DNA from: Mycobacterium sp. ACS4331
GTDB taxonomy: Bacteria; Actinomycetota; Actinomycetes; Mycobacteriales; Mycobacteriaceae
Direction: 5' to 3'
DNA length: 64,000 nucleotides
Assembly: GCF_001667265.1 (NCBI RefSeq)
Contig: NZ_LZHW01000028.1
Coordinates: 29,879 to 93,878, forward strand
Shown here: positions 45,956 to 54,491 of the stretch, piece by piece
Position numbering within the stretch: position 1 is the first letter of the stretch
How the letters are laid out: every line of letters begins with the position of its first letter
Position numbers and translations under genes: made by a program
Notes under the pieces: model-generated
Databases searched by the model: none
What the model saw: the letters and a program-made list of their open reading frames with translations, nothing else
Told to the model about the DNA's origin: nothing

Positions 45956-47466
45956 GAGACAGCCGCCGAATGCGACGTCACGACGATCGGCCGCACGTCC
46001 GGGGTGGCCGACGGTTCAAAGATGTAGTCGCGCGCCCGGAATCTCCGTGTCATGGCCCAAAACACTCGGGCGCTGCGCGGCCACTGCGTGACCACCCGTC
46101 CATTGGCCGCGCGAAAGTAGTTGCTGCACCGCGTCGTCCAGACCGTGCCCACCATCCAGCGATCAATCTTGGCGATGTAATCGGTGGTGGCGTCGCGCCG
46201 CACAGCCACGTACGACCGTCCCCTGCGTCGCATCCTCCGCACAGCCTGCACGATATAGCGGGCCTGCGCCTCGAGCACGAAGATCACGCTGTTCGATCCC
46301 ACATTCGTGTTGGGGCCGTACAGCATGAAGAAGTTCGGGAACCCAGGCACCGCCATACCCATGTATGCGTACGCGCCGTCGCGCCACGTGTCGTGCAACG
46401 AGACCCCGCCCTCGCCGCGCACCTCAATCTGAGCCAGATAGTCCGCGACCGCATACCCCGTCGCACAGACCACCACGTCGACGTCGAGTTCGGTGCCGTC
46501 CGCGGTGACCAAAGACCTGGACCGCAGCGCCCGCGCCGGTGAGGACACCACTTCGACGTTGTCGCCCGCCAGCGTCTGCAGGTAGTCCGTGGCGAACACC
46601 AGCCGCTTGCACCCCAGCGGGTGATCGGGTGTCAGGCGCTCACGCAGGGCGGCATCTGCAATGTGGGTCTCCAACTGCCGCAGGGCAACGGCCTTGAACT
46701 CCTGTGTCTTGTCGCTGCCGTGCTCGATCACCGAGATGTTCTTCTCGCTGCGCAGCCACAGCCTGGTTCGGTAGATCCGCTTGGCCAATGGCACATTCCT
46801 GAACAGCCATCGCTCGCGTTCGGTGTACGGCCGGTCGGGTTTGGGCAGAATCCACGTCGGCGAACGCTGCACGGAGTACACGTGCGCGGCTTCTTTGGCA
46901 ATCTCCGGAAGCACCTGCGATGCAGTGGATCCGGTACCCAGCACCGCGACACGGGCACCGGTCAGGCTCACCGAATGGTCCCACTGCGCGGTGTGCATGA
47001 TCGTGCCCTCGAACGGTTCCTCCTCAACGAACTCAGGGGTGAGCGGTTGGTTGAACACCCCGACCGCCGAGACCACGACATCGAACGTGTGCTGTTCTCC
47101 GGTCGCGGTGGTGAGCTGCCACGACTTCGTGGCCCCGTCCCACGAGGCAGACACGATGTCGGTGTTCAGCCGCAGGTGCGCGGCCAGGCGGTGGCGTCGG
47201 GCGCAGTCCTCGAAGTACCGCAGGATTTCCGGCTGGCCGGCCCACAACCGGGTCCAGTCGGCGTTCAGATCGAAGGAGAACGAGTACAGATGCGACTTCA
47301 CATCGCAGGCCAGACCGGGATAGGTGTTGGTCCGCCAGGTGCCGCCGACCCCGTCCTCACGGTCGAAGATCGTGAAGTCCTCGAATCCCGCCTTCTTCAG
47401 GAACACCGCGAGTGCCAGCCCGCCGGGCCCGGCGCCGATGATTCCCACCGAAAGACTCTTGGCCAC
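45952..47466 (-). CDS. Baeyer-Villiger-type flavin monooxygenase
   Basis: This 504-aa protein has the FAD motif GAGPGG (residues 11-16), GVGGTWRTNTYPGLACD, the fingerprint FEGTIMHTAQW at 152-162 (FxGxxxHxxxW) and the NADPH motif GTGSTAS near 177. This fits class B monooxygenases that insert oxygen next to a ketone or oxidise soft heteroatoms. It has the YGPNTNVGSNS motif common in actinobacterial members. GTG 47466 lies 4 nt after the SDR stop. Adjacent esterase, alcohol dehydrogenase and P450 support a ketone-to-ester step. Confidence 0.92.
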   Translation of the reverse strand: MAKSLSVGIIGAGPGGLALAVFLKKAGFEDFTIFDREDGVGGTWRTNTYPGLACDVKSHLYSFSFDLNADWTRLWAGQPEILRYFEDCARRHRLAAHLRLNTDIVSASWDGATKSWQLTTATGEQHTFDVVVSAVGVFNQPLTPEFVEEEPFEGTIMHTAQWDHSVSLTGARVAVLGTGSTASQVLPEIAKEAAHVYSVQRSPTWILPKPDRPYTERERWLFRNVPLAKRIYRTRLWLRSEKNISVIEHGSDKTQEFKAVALRQLETHIADAALRERLTPDHPLGCKRLVFATDYLQTLAGDNVEVVSSPARALRSRSLVTADGTELDVDVVVCATGYAVADYLAQIEVRGEGGVSLHDTWRDGAYAYMGMAVPGFPNFFMLYGPNTNVGSNSVIFVLEAQARYIVQAVRRMRRRGRSYVAVRRDATTDYIAKIDRWMVGTVWTTRCSNYFRAANGRVVTQWPRSARVFWAMTRRFRARDYIFEPSATPDVRPIVVTSHSAAVS

Positions 47467-47470
47467 AATG

Positions 47471-48190
47471 TCATCCAATCCGCAGTGTCTGGCCGCCGTC
47501 GACGACGAGTTCCGAACCGGTGATGAAGGAGGCCTGTTCGGACAGCAGGAAGGCCACGGCGTCGGCGATCTCGCTCGGCGTGCCCAACCGTCCCGACGCG
47601 GCGAGCCTGGCCTGCGTGTGCTCATCGAGCATGGGTGTCTGCACCGGACCCGGCAGTACGGCGTTGACCCGGATGCCGTCGGCCGCCACTTCGGCAGCCG
47701 TGATCTGAGTCAGCCCGCGCAGCGCCCACTTCGAGGACCCATACGCAGCGTGGTGCGGGAAGGCACGGACAGCCCCCGTACTGCACGTGTTGACGATGGC
47801 CGCGCCAGACGCCTCCCGCAGCGCGGGCAGGCAGGCCTGAATGCCGAGGAACGGACCCAGACAGTTCACCCGCCAGGCACGTTCGAAACCTTCCGCGGTT
47901 TCGTCCGGCAGCGCCGCTCGGTGCAGCACACCGGCATTGTTCACCAAGGACGTCAACGAACCGAACGACGTCAGGGTCCGCTCGACGGCAGCCTTCCACT
48001 GGTCCTCGGAGGTGACGTCCAACTCCACGGCGATCACGCCCTCGACGCCGGAGACACTGGCGGTGAGTTCCTCGGCCGAGATGTCGCACGCGGCCACCCT
48101 GAACCCGTCCCGCACCAGGCGCGCGACAATCGCCGCACCCTGTCCGCGGGCGGCGCCGGTCACCAGGGCGACCGGCCCGGCTGCCGTCAC
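47471..48190 (-). CDS. Short-chain dehydrogenase/reductase
   Basis: This 239-aa classical SDR has TGAARGQG, NNAGVLHRAAL, the catalytic YxxxK in YGSSK and LVVDGGQT. It oxidises a secondary alcohol or reduces a ketone with NAD(P). GTG 48190 overlaps the SnoaL-like stop (GTGA); a much longer frame is spurious. It is positioned directly before the monooxygenase, which suggests it supplies or removes the ketone substrate. Confidence 0.92.
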   Translation of the reverse strand: MTAAGPVALVTGAARGQGAAIVARLVRDGFRVAACDISAEELTASVSGVEGVIAVELDVTSEDQWKAAVERTLTSFGSLTSLVNNAGVLHRAALPDETAEGFERAWRVNCLGPFLGIQACLPALREASGAAIVNTCSTGAVRAFPHHAAYGSSKWALRGLTQITAAEVAADGIRVNAVLPGPVQTPMLDEHTQARLAASGRLGTPSEIADAVAFLLSEQASFITGSELVVDGGQTLRIG

Positions 48191-48582
48191 TGCTGATCCT
48201 GGGGTGAATCGGAGAGGCCGTCCGCCGTGAGGAACCGGCACCGACGGCGGCGAAAACGCCAGCGCCCGTCCGTCTTCACCAGGTCGTCGTCGTACAGGGC
48301 GGGACGCATGGTGTGGCTGGCGGCGTCGACGAAGAGCACCTGCGTTGTGGCGGTGGCGGTGTCGCCGTCGATATGGACACGGGACACGCCGGTCAGATGC
48401 ATGCCGCGCGGCGCGCGGGTGAACATCCTGCGCACGCGGTTCGGGCCGAGGAGGGTCTTGCCGAACACGAGGTATTCGGAGTCCTCGGTGAACAGTTCGA
48501 CGCATCCGTCGATGTCGTCGGTGTCGAGGGCCAGCGCATACTCGGCGATCAGGTCACCGATCGCCTCGCGGTCAGAGGTCAT
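48187..48582 (-). CDS. SnoaL/NTF2-like protein
   Basis: This 131-aa protein has DLIAEYALALDTDDIDGCVELF and GRWRFRRRRCRFL, the usual elements of SnoaL-like cone-fold proteins related to scytalone dehydratase and ring-hydroxylating dioxygenase beta subunits. It may be a dehydratase, isomerase or binding protein. ATG 48582 has a good ribosome site GAAAGGAACGAG, and the gene overlaps the SDR start. Its role is unknown, but it is fully embedded in the operon. Confidence 0.85.
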   Translation of the reverse strand: MTSDREAIGDLIAEYALALDTDDIDGCVELFTEDSEYLVFGKTLLGPNRVRRMFTRAPRGMHLTGVSRVHIDGDTATATTQVLFVDAASHTMRPALYDDDLVKTDGRWRFRRRRCRFLTADGLSDSPQDQQ

Positions 48583-48592
48583 CTCGTTCCTT

Positions 48593-49771
48593 TCACCAGG
48601 ACCTGGGGAGTCCGAGGAGCTGCGTGGCCAGCACGTTGTGCACGATCTCGGAGGACCCACCCGAGATCGTCAGCGCCCGAGACCACAGGAAAGCCTGCTG
48701 CCAGCGGTGGTGGACGTCGTGTCCCGCCTCGGTCAGGCGCCCCGTCGTGGCCAACGTCATGGCGTGGCGGCAGAGCGCAACATTGAGTTCGGTGTAGAGA
48801 AGTTTGGCGATCATGCCGTCGGTCGGGGTGTCTGTGCCCGCACTGACCTTGGCAACGGCGTCCCGCGCGATGTGTTGCACCGCCGTGACCCGCGCCTTGA
48901 AGTCGGCCAGCTCGGTGCGGACGACGGGGTCGGCGATGGCGGGGCCGTCCGGAAGTTCGACGCACCTGGCGAGTTCCACGAGGTCGTCGAAGAGCAGTTC
49001 GAGCATGACGGCGTTGGCGCCCACGTAGGCCCGCTCAGAGGCCAGGCCCGAATTGGCGACGGACCAACCTCCGTTGACCTCGCCGAGCACGCTGTCCGAG
49101 GGCAGTATCGCGCCGTCGAAGTAGACCTCACAGAACTCCTCGGAGCCCATCATCTCGCGGATGGGGCGCACATCGATGCCGGGTGTGGCCATGTCGACGA
49201 CGAACATCGTCAGGCCCGCCTGGGGTTTCGCCGCGTGCGAATCCGTCCGCGCCAGGAGGACGCCCATCTGGGACCACTGCCCATCGGTGGTCCACACCTT
49301 CTGGCCGTCGACGCGGAACGTCCCGTCCTCCTGCTGGATCGCCCTCGTGGTCAGCCGGGCGAGATCACTGCCCACCCCGGGCTCACTGAGCAGCTGACAC
49401 CAGATGTCCTGCCCAGAGCGGATTCTCGGAAGATACTGACGCTTCTGCGAGGCGGTGCCGAAGGTGACGATCAGGTGGGCCGCAAGCATGACCTGGTCGA
49501 TCGGTCGGGGCGCGCGCGCCCGGACGATCTCCTCCATGACCACCGCGTCGTGTTCGGGGCGGTGGTCGGTGCTGCCCCCGTACTCGACGGGCCAGGAGCC
49601 GCCCATGTAGCCGGCGTCGAAGAGAGCCGCATACCAGTTCCGCACCGCGCGTTCAGTGTCGGCGTCTCGCGGGACACGGACGCCGTCGTACCACTGCCCG
49701 GCGGGGGCGTTGGCGGCGATGAACGCCCGCACCTGCTCGCGGTACTCGGCGCCGACCGTGGTGGCGTTCAC
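48593..49771 (-). CDS. Acyl-CoA dehydrogenase family protein (subunit 1)
   Basis: This 392-aa protein has EPGVGSDLARLTTRA, DGQKVWTTDGQWSQMG and the C-terminal WSRALTISGGSSEIVHNVLA, typical of mycobacterial FadE enzymes. GTG 49771 overlaps the stop of a second, shorter acyl-CoA dehydrogenase gene (GTGA). In mycobacterial sterol degradation such adjacent pairs make alpha2beta2 heterotetramers; the same is likely here. It would dehydrogenate a CoA ester of a side chain or ring-derived acid. Confidence 0.92.
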   Translation of the reverse strand: MNATTVGAEYREQVRAFIAANAPAGQWYDGVRVPRDADTERAVRNWYAALFDAGYMGGSWPVEYGGSTDHRPEHDAVVMEEIVRARAPRPIDQVMLAAHLIVTFGTASQKRQYLPRIRSGQDIWCQLLSEPGVGSDLARLTTRAIQQEDGTFRVDGQKVWTTDGQWSQMGVLLARTDSHAAKPQAGLTMFVVDMATPGIDVRPIREMMGSEEFCEVYFDGAILPSDSVLGEVNGGWSVANSGLASERAYVGANAVMLELLFDDLVELARCVELPDGPAIADPVVRTELADFKARVTAVQHIARDAVAKVSAGTDTPTDGMIAKLLYTELNVALCRHAMTLATTGRLTEAGHDVHHRWQQAFLWSRALTISGGSSEIVHNVLATQLLGLPRSW

Positions 49772-50700
49772 CAGCCCATCTCCTCGGCCAGGCGGTGGTG
49801 CGGACGTCCGGGTCCGCACGCGATGGCGTCATTGGCCACCACGCGGCGCAGGTGGAAGTGATGGCCCCACTCCCAGGTGAAGCCGATGCCGCCGCACAGT
49901 TGGATGCAGTCGCTGATGATTTCGGCGCCCCGTCCCCAGAAGAGTGTCTGAGCGACGGTGACCGGCACACGCCAGTCCGCGGACTCACTGTCGAGTGCGG
50001 CGACCGCCGCGGCCAACGTGAGTCGAAGCTGCCGAACCATGACCTCATGGTCGACCAGACGGTGCGCAACGGCCTGATACTTACCTATCGGCGCCCCGAA
50101 TGTGGTGCGCTGCTTGGCGTATTCGACGGTCCTGTCCAGCACCTGCTGCACCGATCCCAGTGTGTCGGCGCAGTACAGCAGCGCACGAACGGCGAGCGCA
50201 CGGTCTGTCCGCTCAACATCCGCCACCTGATCCCCGGCGATCGAGTACCGCACCCAATCCCGCGTCACGTCCAATGCCGAGAGCTCCTCGACGTGGGCGT
50301 CCCCGGCACGAACTGACGTGAGCCCGGACTCGTCGGCGATCAGCAGTGTGGTGTGCTCCGGGACCCGCACGGCCGGATCGTGTGCAACCACCAGGATGGC
50401 CGAATCATGTTCGGTGGTGAGGCAGGTCGCGGCGAGCGCATCACAGCCCGGCCCGGGGTACAGCGCGCGGCCGAGTTCCGCGGCGACCACGACGGCCATC
50501 GCAAGCGATCCGTCCGGAGGTTCGATGGCCGACCACAGCCCCTGATCGCGGAGGGCATCCCAGCTTTGCGGCCAGGACTGTGCCCAGCCGTCGTCGGGAC
50601 ACCCCGGAAACAGCGTGGCGAGCGACTCGCGGACCGACGAACGCAGCAGCGTGATCTCGGCCGGGTCTGATCCAACTCGGTGGTCGGTCGCCGCGGGCAC
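49768..50700 (-). CDS. Acyl-CoA dehydrogenase-like protein (short partner subunit 2)
   Basis: This 310-aa protein is shorter than the usual 380-400 aa. It has an N-terminal helical part, RTTFGAPIGKYQAVAHRLVD (the FAD-binding R-x-x-F-G motif) and IQLCGGIGFTWEWGHHFHLRR. The short middle domain suits the partner subunit of heteromeric FadE complexes, as with FadE28/FadE29 type pairs. GTG 50700 begins 1 nt after the aldolase stop. It is not likely to work alone. Confidence 0.88.
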   Translation of the reverse strand: MPAATDHRVGSDPAEITLLRSSVRESLATLFPGCPDDGWAQSWPQSWDALRDQGLWSAIEPPDGSLAMAVVVAAELGRALYPGPGCDALAATCLTTEHDSAILVVAHDPAVRVPEHTTLLIADESGLTSVRAGDAHVEELSALDVTRDWVRYSIAGDQVADVERTDRALAVRALLYCADTLGSVQQVLDRTVEYAKQRTTFGAPIGKYQAVAHRLVDHEVMVRQLRLTLAAAVAALDSESADWRVPVTVAQTLFWGRGAEIISDCIQLCGGIGFTWEWGHHFHLRRVVANDAIACGPGRPHHRLAEEMGW

Positions 50701-50701
50701 C

Positions 50702-51487
50702 TCAGCTGTATCCCTTCGTGCCCGCGGTGTTGTCGCCAGTGGTCCCCGTCGCCTCGCTCAAGTGCTCCGCGGCACCCCGGCGCAGCGCCTGCGATTCGGA
50801 AGCCAGGGTGATCATCTGGAAGCCCCAGGAATTCACCATGTTTCCGATCGTCCCGGTACCCGCGTGGATTCCGGCCACCACGCCGGCCCGATTCGCGGCG
50901 GCCGCGATGGATCGGATCGCGTCGGTGACCTCACGGGCCGTCCACATGTCGGGGAGGGCATGGCCCATCGAGATCGCCAGATCTGCTGGACCCACGTAGA
51001 CGCCGGTGAGGCCCGGCACGGCGCAGATCTCGTCGACGACCGGAAGCGCTGCCGCGGTTTCGATCATCGCGAACACGCCAGCGCGTGCCTCCAGTTCCGC
51101 GGCGTCCGTTCCCATGCTCGCCCGCAGTGGCCCGAAGCTGCGCACTCCCGCCGGTGCATACCTGGTGGCGGCGACGGCCTGAGCGGCCTGATCCGGCGTC
51201 TCGACCATGGCGATCACCACAGCGTCGGCACCGGCGTCGAGCACCCGTCCGATGGGCGCCGGATCGGCCGACGGCAGCCGCACGACCGTGGCGATGGGCA
51301 CGTGTTCGAGTCGGCGCAGCATCAACGCGACGTCGGCATCACTGAGATAACCGTGCTGCGTGTCGAATCCGACATAGTCGTATCCGGTCTGAGCGAACTC
51401 CTCGGGTCCCAGCACCGTCGGGCCGACCACCCAGCCACCCCACGCCACTGAGCGTTCTGCCACCGTGCGTTCGATCCTGCTCGGCAT
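50702..51487 (-). CDS. HpcH/HpaI family class II aldolase
   Basis: This 261-aa TIM-barrel enzyme has FDTQHGYL, GVRSFGPLRASM (catalytic Arg region), FAMIETAAAL (Glu metal ligand) and GVYVGPADLAISMG (Asp ligand). Such enzymes cleave 4-hydroxy-2-oxo acids to pyruvate and an aldehyde, or cleave related citryl/malyl CoA esters. ATG 51487 lies 4 nt after the alcohol dehydrogenase stop. It could perform a late carbon-carbon cleavage in the pathway. Confidence 0.9.
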   Translation of the reverse strand: MPSRIERTVAERSVAWGGWVVGPTVLGPEEFAQTGYDYVGFDTQHGYLSDADVALMLRRLEHVPIATVVRLPSADPAPIGRVLDAGADAVVIAMVETPDQAAQAVAATRYAPAGVRSFGPLRASMGTDAAELEARAGVFAMIETAAALPVVDEICAVPGLTGVYVGPADLAISMGHALPDMWTAREVTDAIRSIAAAANRAGVVAGIHAGTGTIGNMVNSWGFQMITLASESQALRRGAAEHLSEATGTTGDNTAGTKGYS

Positions 51488-51491
51488 CGAA

Positions 51492-52469
51492 TCAGCCCTC
51501 CGATCCCGCGATGGCGATCTTGACCCGAGTGGGGTCGGGACGCGCCGCCAACTCGAACGCGGCCTGCACGTCGTCGACACCGAAAGTGTGTGTGACGTAG
51601 TTGGGCAGCAGGTCGCGATGCTCGCGCGCGAACTCATCTGCGGCCCGCAGGACCCGCGCCCGCTCGAGTGTCACACCGGACTTCAGGGTGAGGTTGTTGC
51701 GCAGCATGGTTCGCATCGAGATGGGGTAGCTGTCATCGTCGGGCACGCCGAAGTAGAAGACGGTGCCACCGGGCGCGACGGCCTCGACCGCGTGCTGCAG
51801 TGTCGCCACCTGATGACCGACGGCTTCGATCACGATGTCCGGTTTCGCTTTCGGGTCCAAGTGGCTCACCCACCGGTCGCTGGTGGCGCGCACGATCGAA
51901 TCCACCCCGAACCGTGGACCGACTGCGGATCGCTCGATCGGGTCCACGCCCGTCACGTGACTCGCACCCAGGGCTTTGGCCGCATAGCCGAAGAGCAGTC
52001 CGATCGAGCCCTGTCCGATGATCGCCACGTGCCGCCCGGCTATCTCGGGAATCTGTTCGAGGGCGTAGAGCACGCACGCCAACGGCTGCAGGCCGACCGC
52101 CAACGCCGGGGGTAACGCCGGGTCGTACCCCGCCAAGCCGTTGCCATCGGCCACCACAACGCCTTTGAGCCCGTCGAAACCAGAGGCCCAGCCGACCACC
52201 CGGTCGCCGGTGCGGTGGGTCGGGTGCCGACTGGCCAGCACCTCGCCGACGATCTCGTGGATCGGGAATCCGGTCATCTCCGCGGCGCTGGTGCCGGTGT
52301 CGCCGGGCAGTCTGCCCTTCGCACCGCGGAAGCCGGGAAGATCGCTGCCACAGATTCCGGCGGCCAGGAAGCGCAACAACACCTGATCGGGTTCGAGCGA
52401 GTCGGGTGACGGTTCGGGCAGTTCGAGGCGCTCGAACTCGTATGGCGCCACCAGCCGATAGCCCCACAC
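51492..52469 (-). CDS. Zinc-binding alcohol dehydrogenase (MDR family)
   Basis: This 325-aa medium-chain dehydrogenase has AAGICGSDLPGFRG (catalytic zinc cysteine), FPIHEIVGEV, GDRVVGWASG and the Rossmann motif IIGQGSIGLLFG. The structural-zinc cysteine cluster is missing, as in some tetrameric and sorbitol-dehydrogenase-like forms. It oxidises an alcohol with NAD(P). GTG 52469 is 2 nt after the P450 stop and uses GGAGG in the end of that gene. The frame back to 52916 is antisense to nothing useful and is rejected. Its likely role is oxidising the P450 product to a ketone. Confidence 0.9.
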   Translation of the reverse strand: MWGYRLVAPYEFERLELPEPSPDSLEPDQVLLRFLAAGICGSDLPGFRGAKGRLPGDTGTSAAEMTGFPIHEIVGEVLASRHPTHRTGDRVVGWASGFDGLKGVVVADGNGLAGYDPALPPALAVGLQPLACVLYALEQIPEIAGRHVAIIGQGSIGLLFGYAAKALGASHVTGVDPIERSAVGPRFGVDSIVRATSDRWVSHLDPKAKPDIVIEAVGHQVATLQHAVEAVAPGGTVFYFGVPDDDSYPISMRTMLRNNLTLKSGVTLERARVLRAADEFAREHRDLLPNYVTHTFGVDDVQAAFELAARPDPTRVKIAIAGSEG

Positions 52470-52471
52470 CG

Positions 52472-53701
52472 TCAGACCTCCACCGGAATGGTGTTCCAGC
52501 CCCACTGGAAGCTCGACGGTGGCCGCGACGCCGACTCGGCGAGGATGCGGTAGTCGCTCACCCGCTTGAGGAACTCCTGGATCATGATGGTGATCTCGAG
52601 CCGGGCGACGTGCACGCCGAGGCAGAAGTGCTGGCCGTGACCGAACGACAGCAGTCGCTCGATCGGCCGGTTCCAGATGAAGTGATCCGGGTCGGCGTAC
52701 TCCCGTTCGTCCCGCGCGGCCGAGCCCAGCAGCGTGATGACCCGTTGGCCAGGGTTGATCGTGACTCCGTGGATTGTATACGGACGGCGGACAGTTCGCG
52801 CGAACCACTGCGCGGGGGCGGCGTACCGGATGATCTCTTCGCCCGCCACCGGCACGTTCGTCTCCAGATCGGCGCGGACCGCGGCCAGCTGGTCTGGGCG
52901 CTGCTCCAACTGCCACAGTCCTGACGCCGTGATCTTCGGCACCGTCTCGGTGCCACCGATGAACACGCCCAGCATCTGGACGGCGGCCTCCGTGTCGGAG
53001 AAGGCCGAACCGTCGGGCAGCCGAAAGTTGATCAGGCTGTCCGCGATCGGGCAGGAGCCGTCAGCGCCCTCGGCGCGGCGTTGTTCGATGATCGGCGTCA
53101 GATAGGACAGGTAGCCGGGCCGAGCGTTGCCGACCTCGACTCCTTCACCGGGTTGCGCGAGGCTGCCGGCGTTCACCGTGGCAAGCACCTCGGCCGCCAG
53201 ATCGACCGGCAGGCCGACGAATTCGCACACCATCGACGCCGCGACGATGCCGCCGTAGTCCTGGGTCAGGTCGAAATTGCCGCGGGGAAGCAGTTCGTCG
53301 AGACGCTCGTTGGCCAGCGTGCGGATCCGATCGGCCAGTTTGGCAGCCGAACGTGGCCGGAACTGGGCCGAGGTGCAGCGACGGACGTTCTCGTAGATCG
53401 GCGAGTCGAAGTTCGCGTGGAACGGCATGGGGTGCAGCGGCGGATCCGCCACCGGACCGGAATTGTGCTCGCTCAGGACGTTGGCGGCCGGCAGCGTGCC
53501 CTCGGAGGCGACGAAGGTGCCGTCGGTCACCCCGAGCACCTGCCAGATGTCCTCGAACCGCGACAGCGCGTAGGTGTCCCATTTGGGGATGTAGTAGACC
53601 GGATGGTGGTCACGCAGCACCTGGTAGTACGGCAGCGGATCCGCCATCACGTCCGGGTCGAATGGATCGTAGGTGAAGTCCTGCAGCACGGGCTGATTCA
53701 T
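52472..53701 (-). CDS. Cytochrome P450 of the ten-gene operon
   Basis: This 409-aa P450 has an I-helix GGTETVPK in place of the usual AGxxTT, ExxR in EEIIRYAAP and heme loop FGHGQHFCLG with Cys360. ATG 53701 is 7 nt after the stop of the preceding gene. No ferredoxin lies in the operon, so it must borrow electrons from elsewhere. It would make the first hydroxylation on the growth substrate. Subfamily unassigned. Confidence 0.92.
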   Translation of the reverse strand: MNQPVLQDFTYDPFDPDVMADPLPYYQVLRDHHPVYYIPKWDTYALSRFEDIWQVLGVTDGTFVASEGTLPAANVLSEHNSGPVADPPLHPMPFHANFDSPIYENVRRCTSAQFRPRSAAKLADRIRTLANERLDELLPRGNFDLTQDYGGIVAASMVCEFVGLPVDLAAEVLATVNAGSLAQPGEGVEVGNARPGYLSYLTPIIEQRRAEGADGSCPIADSLINFRLPDGSAFSDTEAAVQMLGVFIGGTETVPKITASGLWQLEQRPDQLAAVRADLETNVPVAGEEIIRYAAPAQWFARTVRRPYTIHGVTINPGQRVITLLGSAARDEREYADPDHFIWNRPIERLLSFGHGQHFCLGVHVARLEITIMIQEFLKRVSDYRILAESASRPPSSFQWGWNTIPVEV

Positions 53702-53708
53702 CGCGGGC

Positions 53709-54419
53709 CTACTTCAGGGGCGAGGGTGGCAGCGCGGACAGGATCGAGTCCTCCCAGCCGTCTCGCAACGCCGGCGCGACACTCATCCACGTGACGATCT
53801 CGGCGGGGGGTTGGTCCTTCCACGACGGATAGTGGTTCTCGAAGCAGTCCCAGTCACCGTCGAGCGCCCAGTAGTGGATGACCTCGTTGAACCGGAATGT
53901 CGTGATGAACGACCCCAGCCAGCGCTTGCCGGTCGATTCCGACCACGGCACGTACAGCCGTTCCAACTCGCGGATGTAGTCGTCCTGTCGGCCCGGTTTG
54001 GTCTGCATGATCTCCTGGATCACCAGACCGGCCGTGAAGTTCGACTCCTGCAGTTGCGCCAGCGTCTTGTTGTACTTGCCCGCGTACATGATCCGGCCCT
54101 CGCCGGAGGCGCCGACACCGGACAGATACCTCTGCCAGGCCGTCGCGGCGTCGGCGTGGCTGCCGCCGCGCGCCTGCGCCCGGCCGATCCGGGCATAGTC
54201 GGCGAACGCATCGATCTCCCAGATGACGGTGACCTGTGGCCAATGCCCGTTGTAGGGCGTGCTCTCCCAGAGCGAGAACAACCGCGCGCCCAGTGATTCC
54301 ATCATCGGCTGGTAGATCTCGGTGAACGCGTCGGTGAACTCGTCGGCACCGCCCGAGCCCAGCGCGATGGTCTCGTGCAGATACAGCAGCGTGTGGCCGT
54401 AGTACTTCTTCATGGTCAT
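53709..54419 (-). CDS. NIPSNAP-like dimeric alpha/beta-barrel protein
   Basis: This 236-aa protein has two related halves (YYGHTLLYLHETIAL with TVIWEIDAFADYARIG, and AGLVIQEIMQTKPGRQ with TFRFNEVIHYWAL) in the pattern of NIPSNAP or dimeric ferredoxin-like barrels. Similar proteins occur in degradation clusters, but the function is unknown. It starts at ATG 54419 (or 54413) without an evident ribosome site. It is the first gene of the ten-gene operon and is divergent from the SMP-30 gene; the 72-bp gap holds motif site 2. Confidence 0.78.
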   Translation of the reverse strand: MTMKKYYGHTLLYLHETIALGSGGADEFTDAFTEIYQPMMESLGARLFSLWESTPYNGHWPQVTVIWEIDAFADYARIGRAQARGGSHADAATAWQRYLSGVGASGEGRIMYAGKYNKTLAQLQESNFTAGLVIQEIMQTKPGRQDDYIRELERLYVPWSESTGKRWLGSFITTFRFNEVIHYWALDGDWDCFENHYPSWKDQPPAEIVTWMSVAPALRDGWEDSILSALPPSPLK

Positions 54420-54454
54420 GCGTGGACGCCTGTTGACAGTGGCACCCTGCGAGC

Positions 54455-54480
54455 GTGACACTTGTCGCGTGTTTTGTAAA
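54455..54480 (+). promoter_or_regulatory. GTGACA-N14-TGTAAA motif, site 2
   Basis: The motif lies in the 72-bp divergent gap between the ten-gene operon and SMP-30. TGTAAA ends 11 nt before GTG 54492, and GTGACA starts 36 nt from the NIPSNAP-like start at 54419. Its inner sequence also forms GACA-CT-TGTC, a partial match to the palindrome at 27077. Confidence 0.6.
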
Positions 54481-54491
54481 GGCGCGATCTC

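Noticed and set aside
52470..52916. Longer alcohol dehydrogenase starting at 52916
   Set aside because: This part lies inside the P450 reading frame on the same strand and has no dehydrogenase motifs; GTG 52469 has a good ribosome site.
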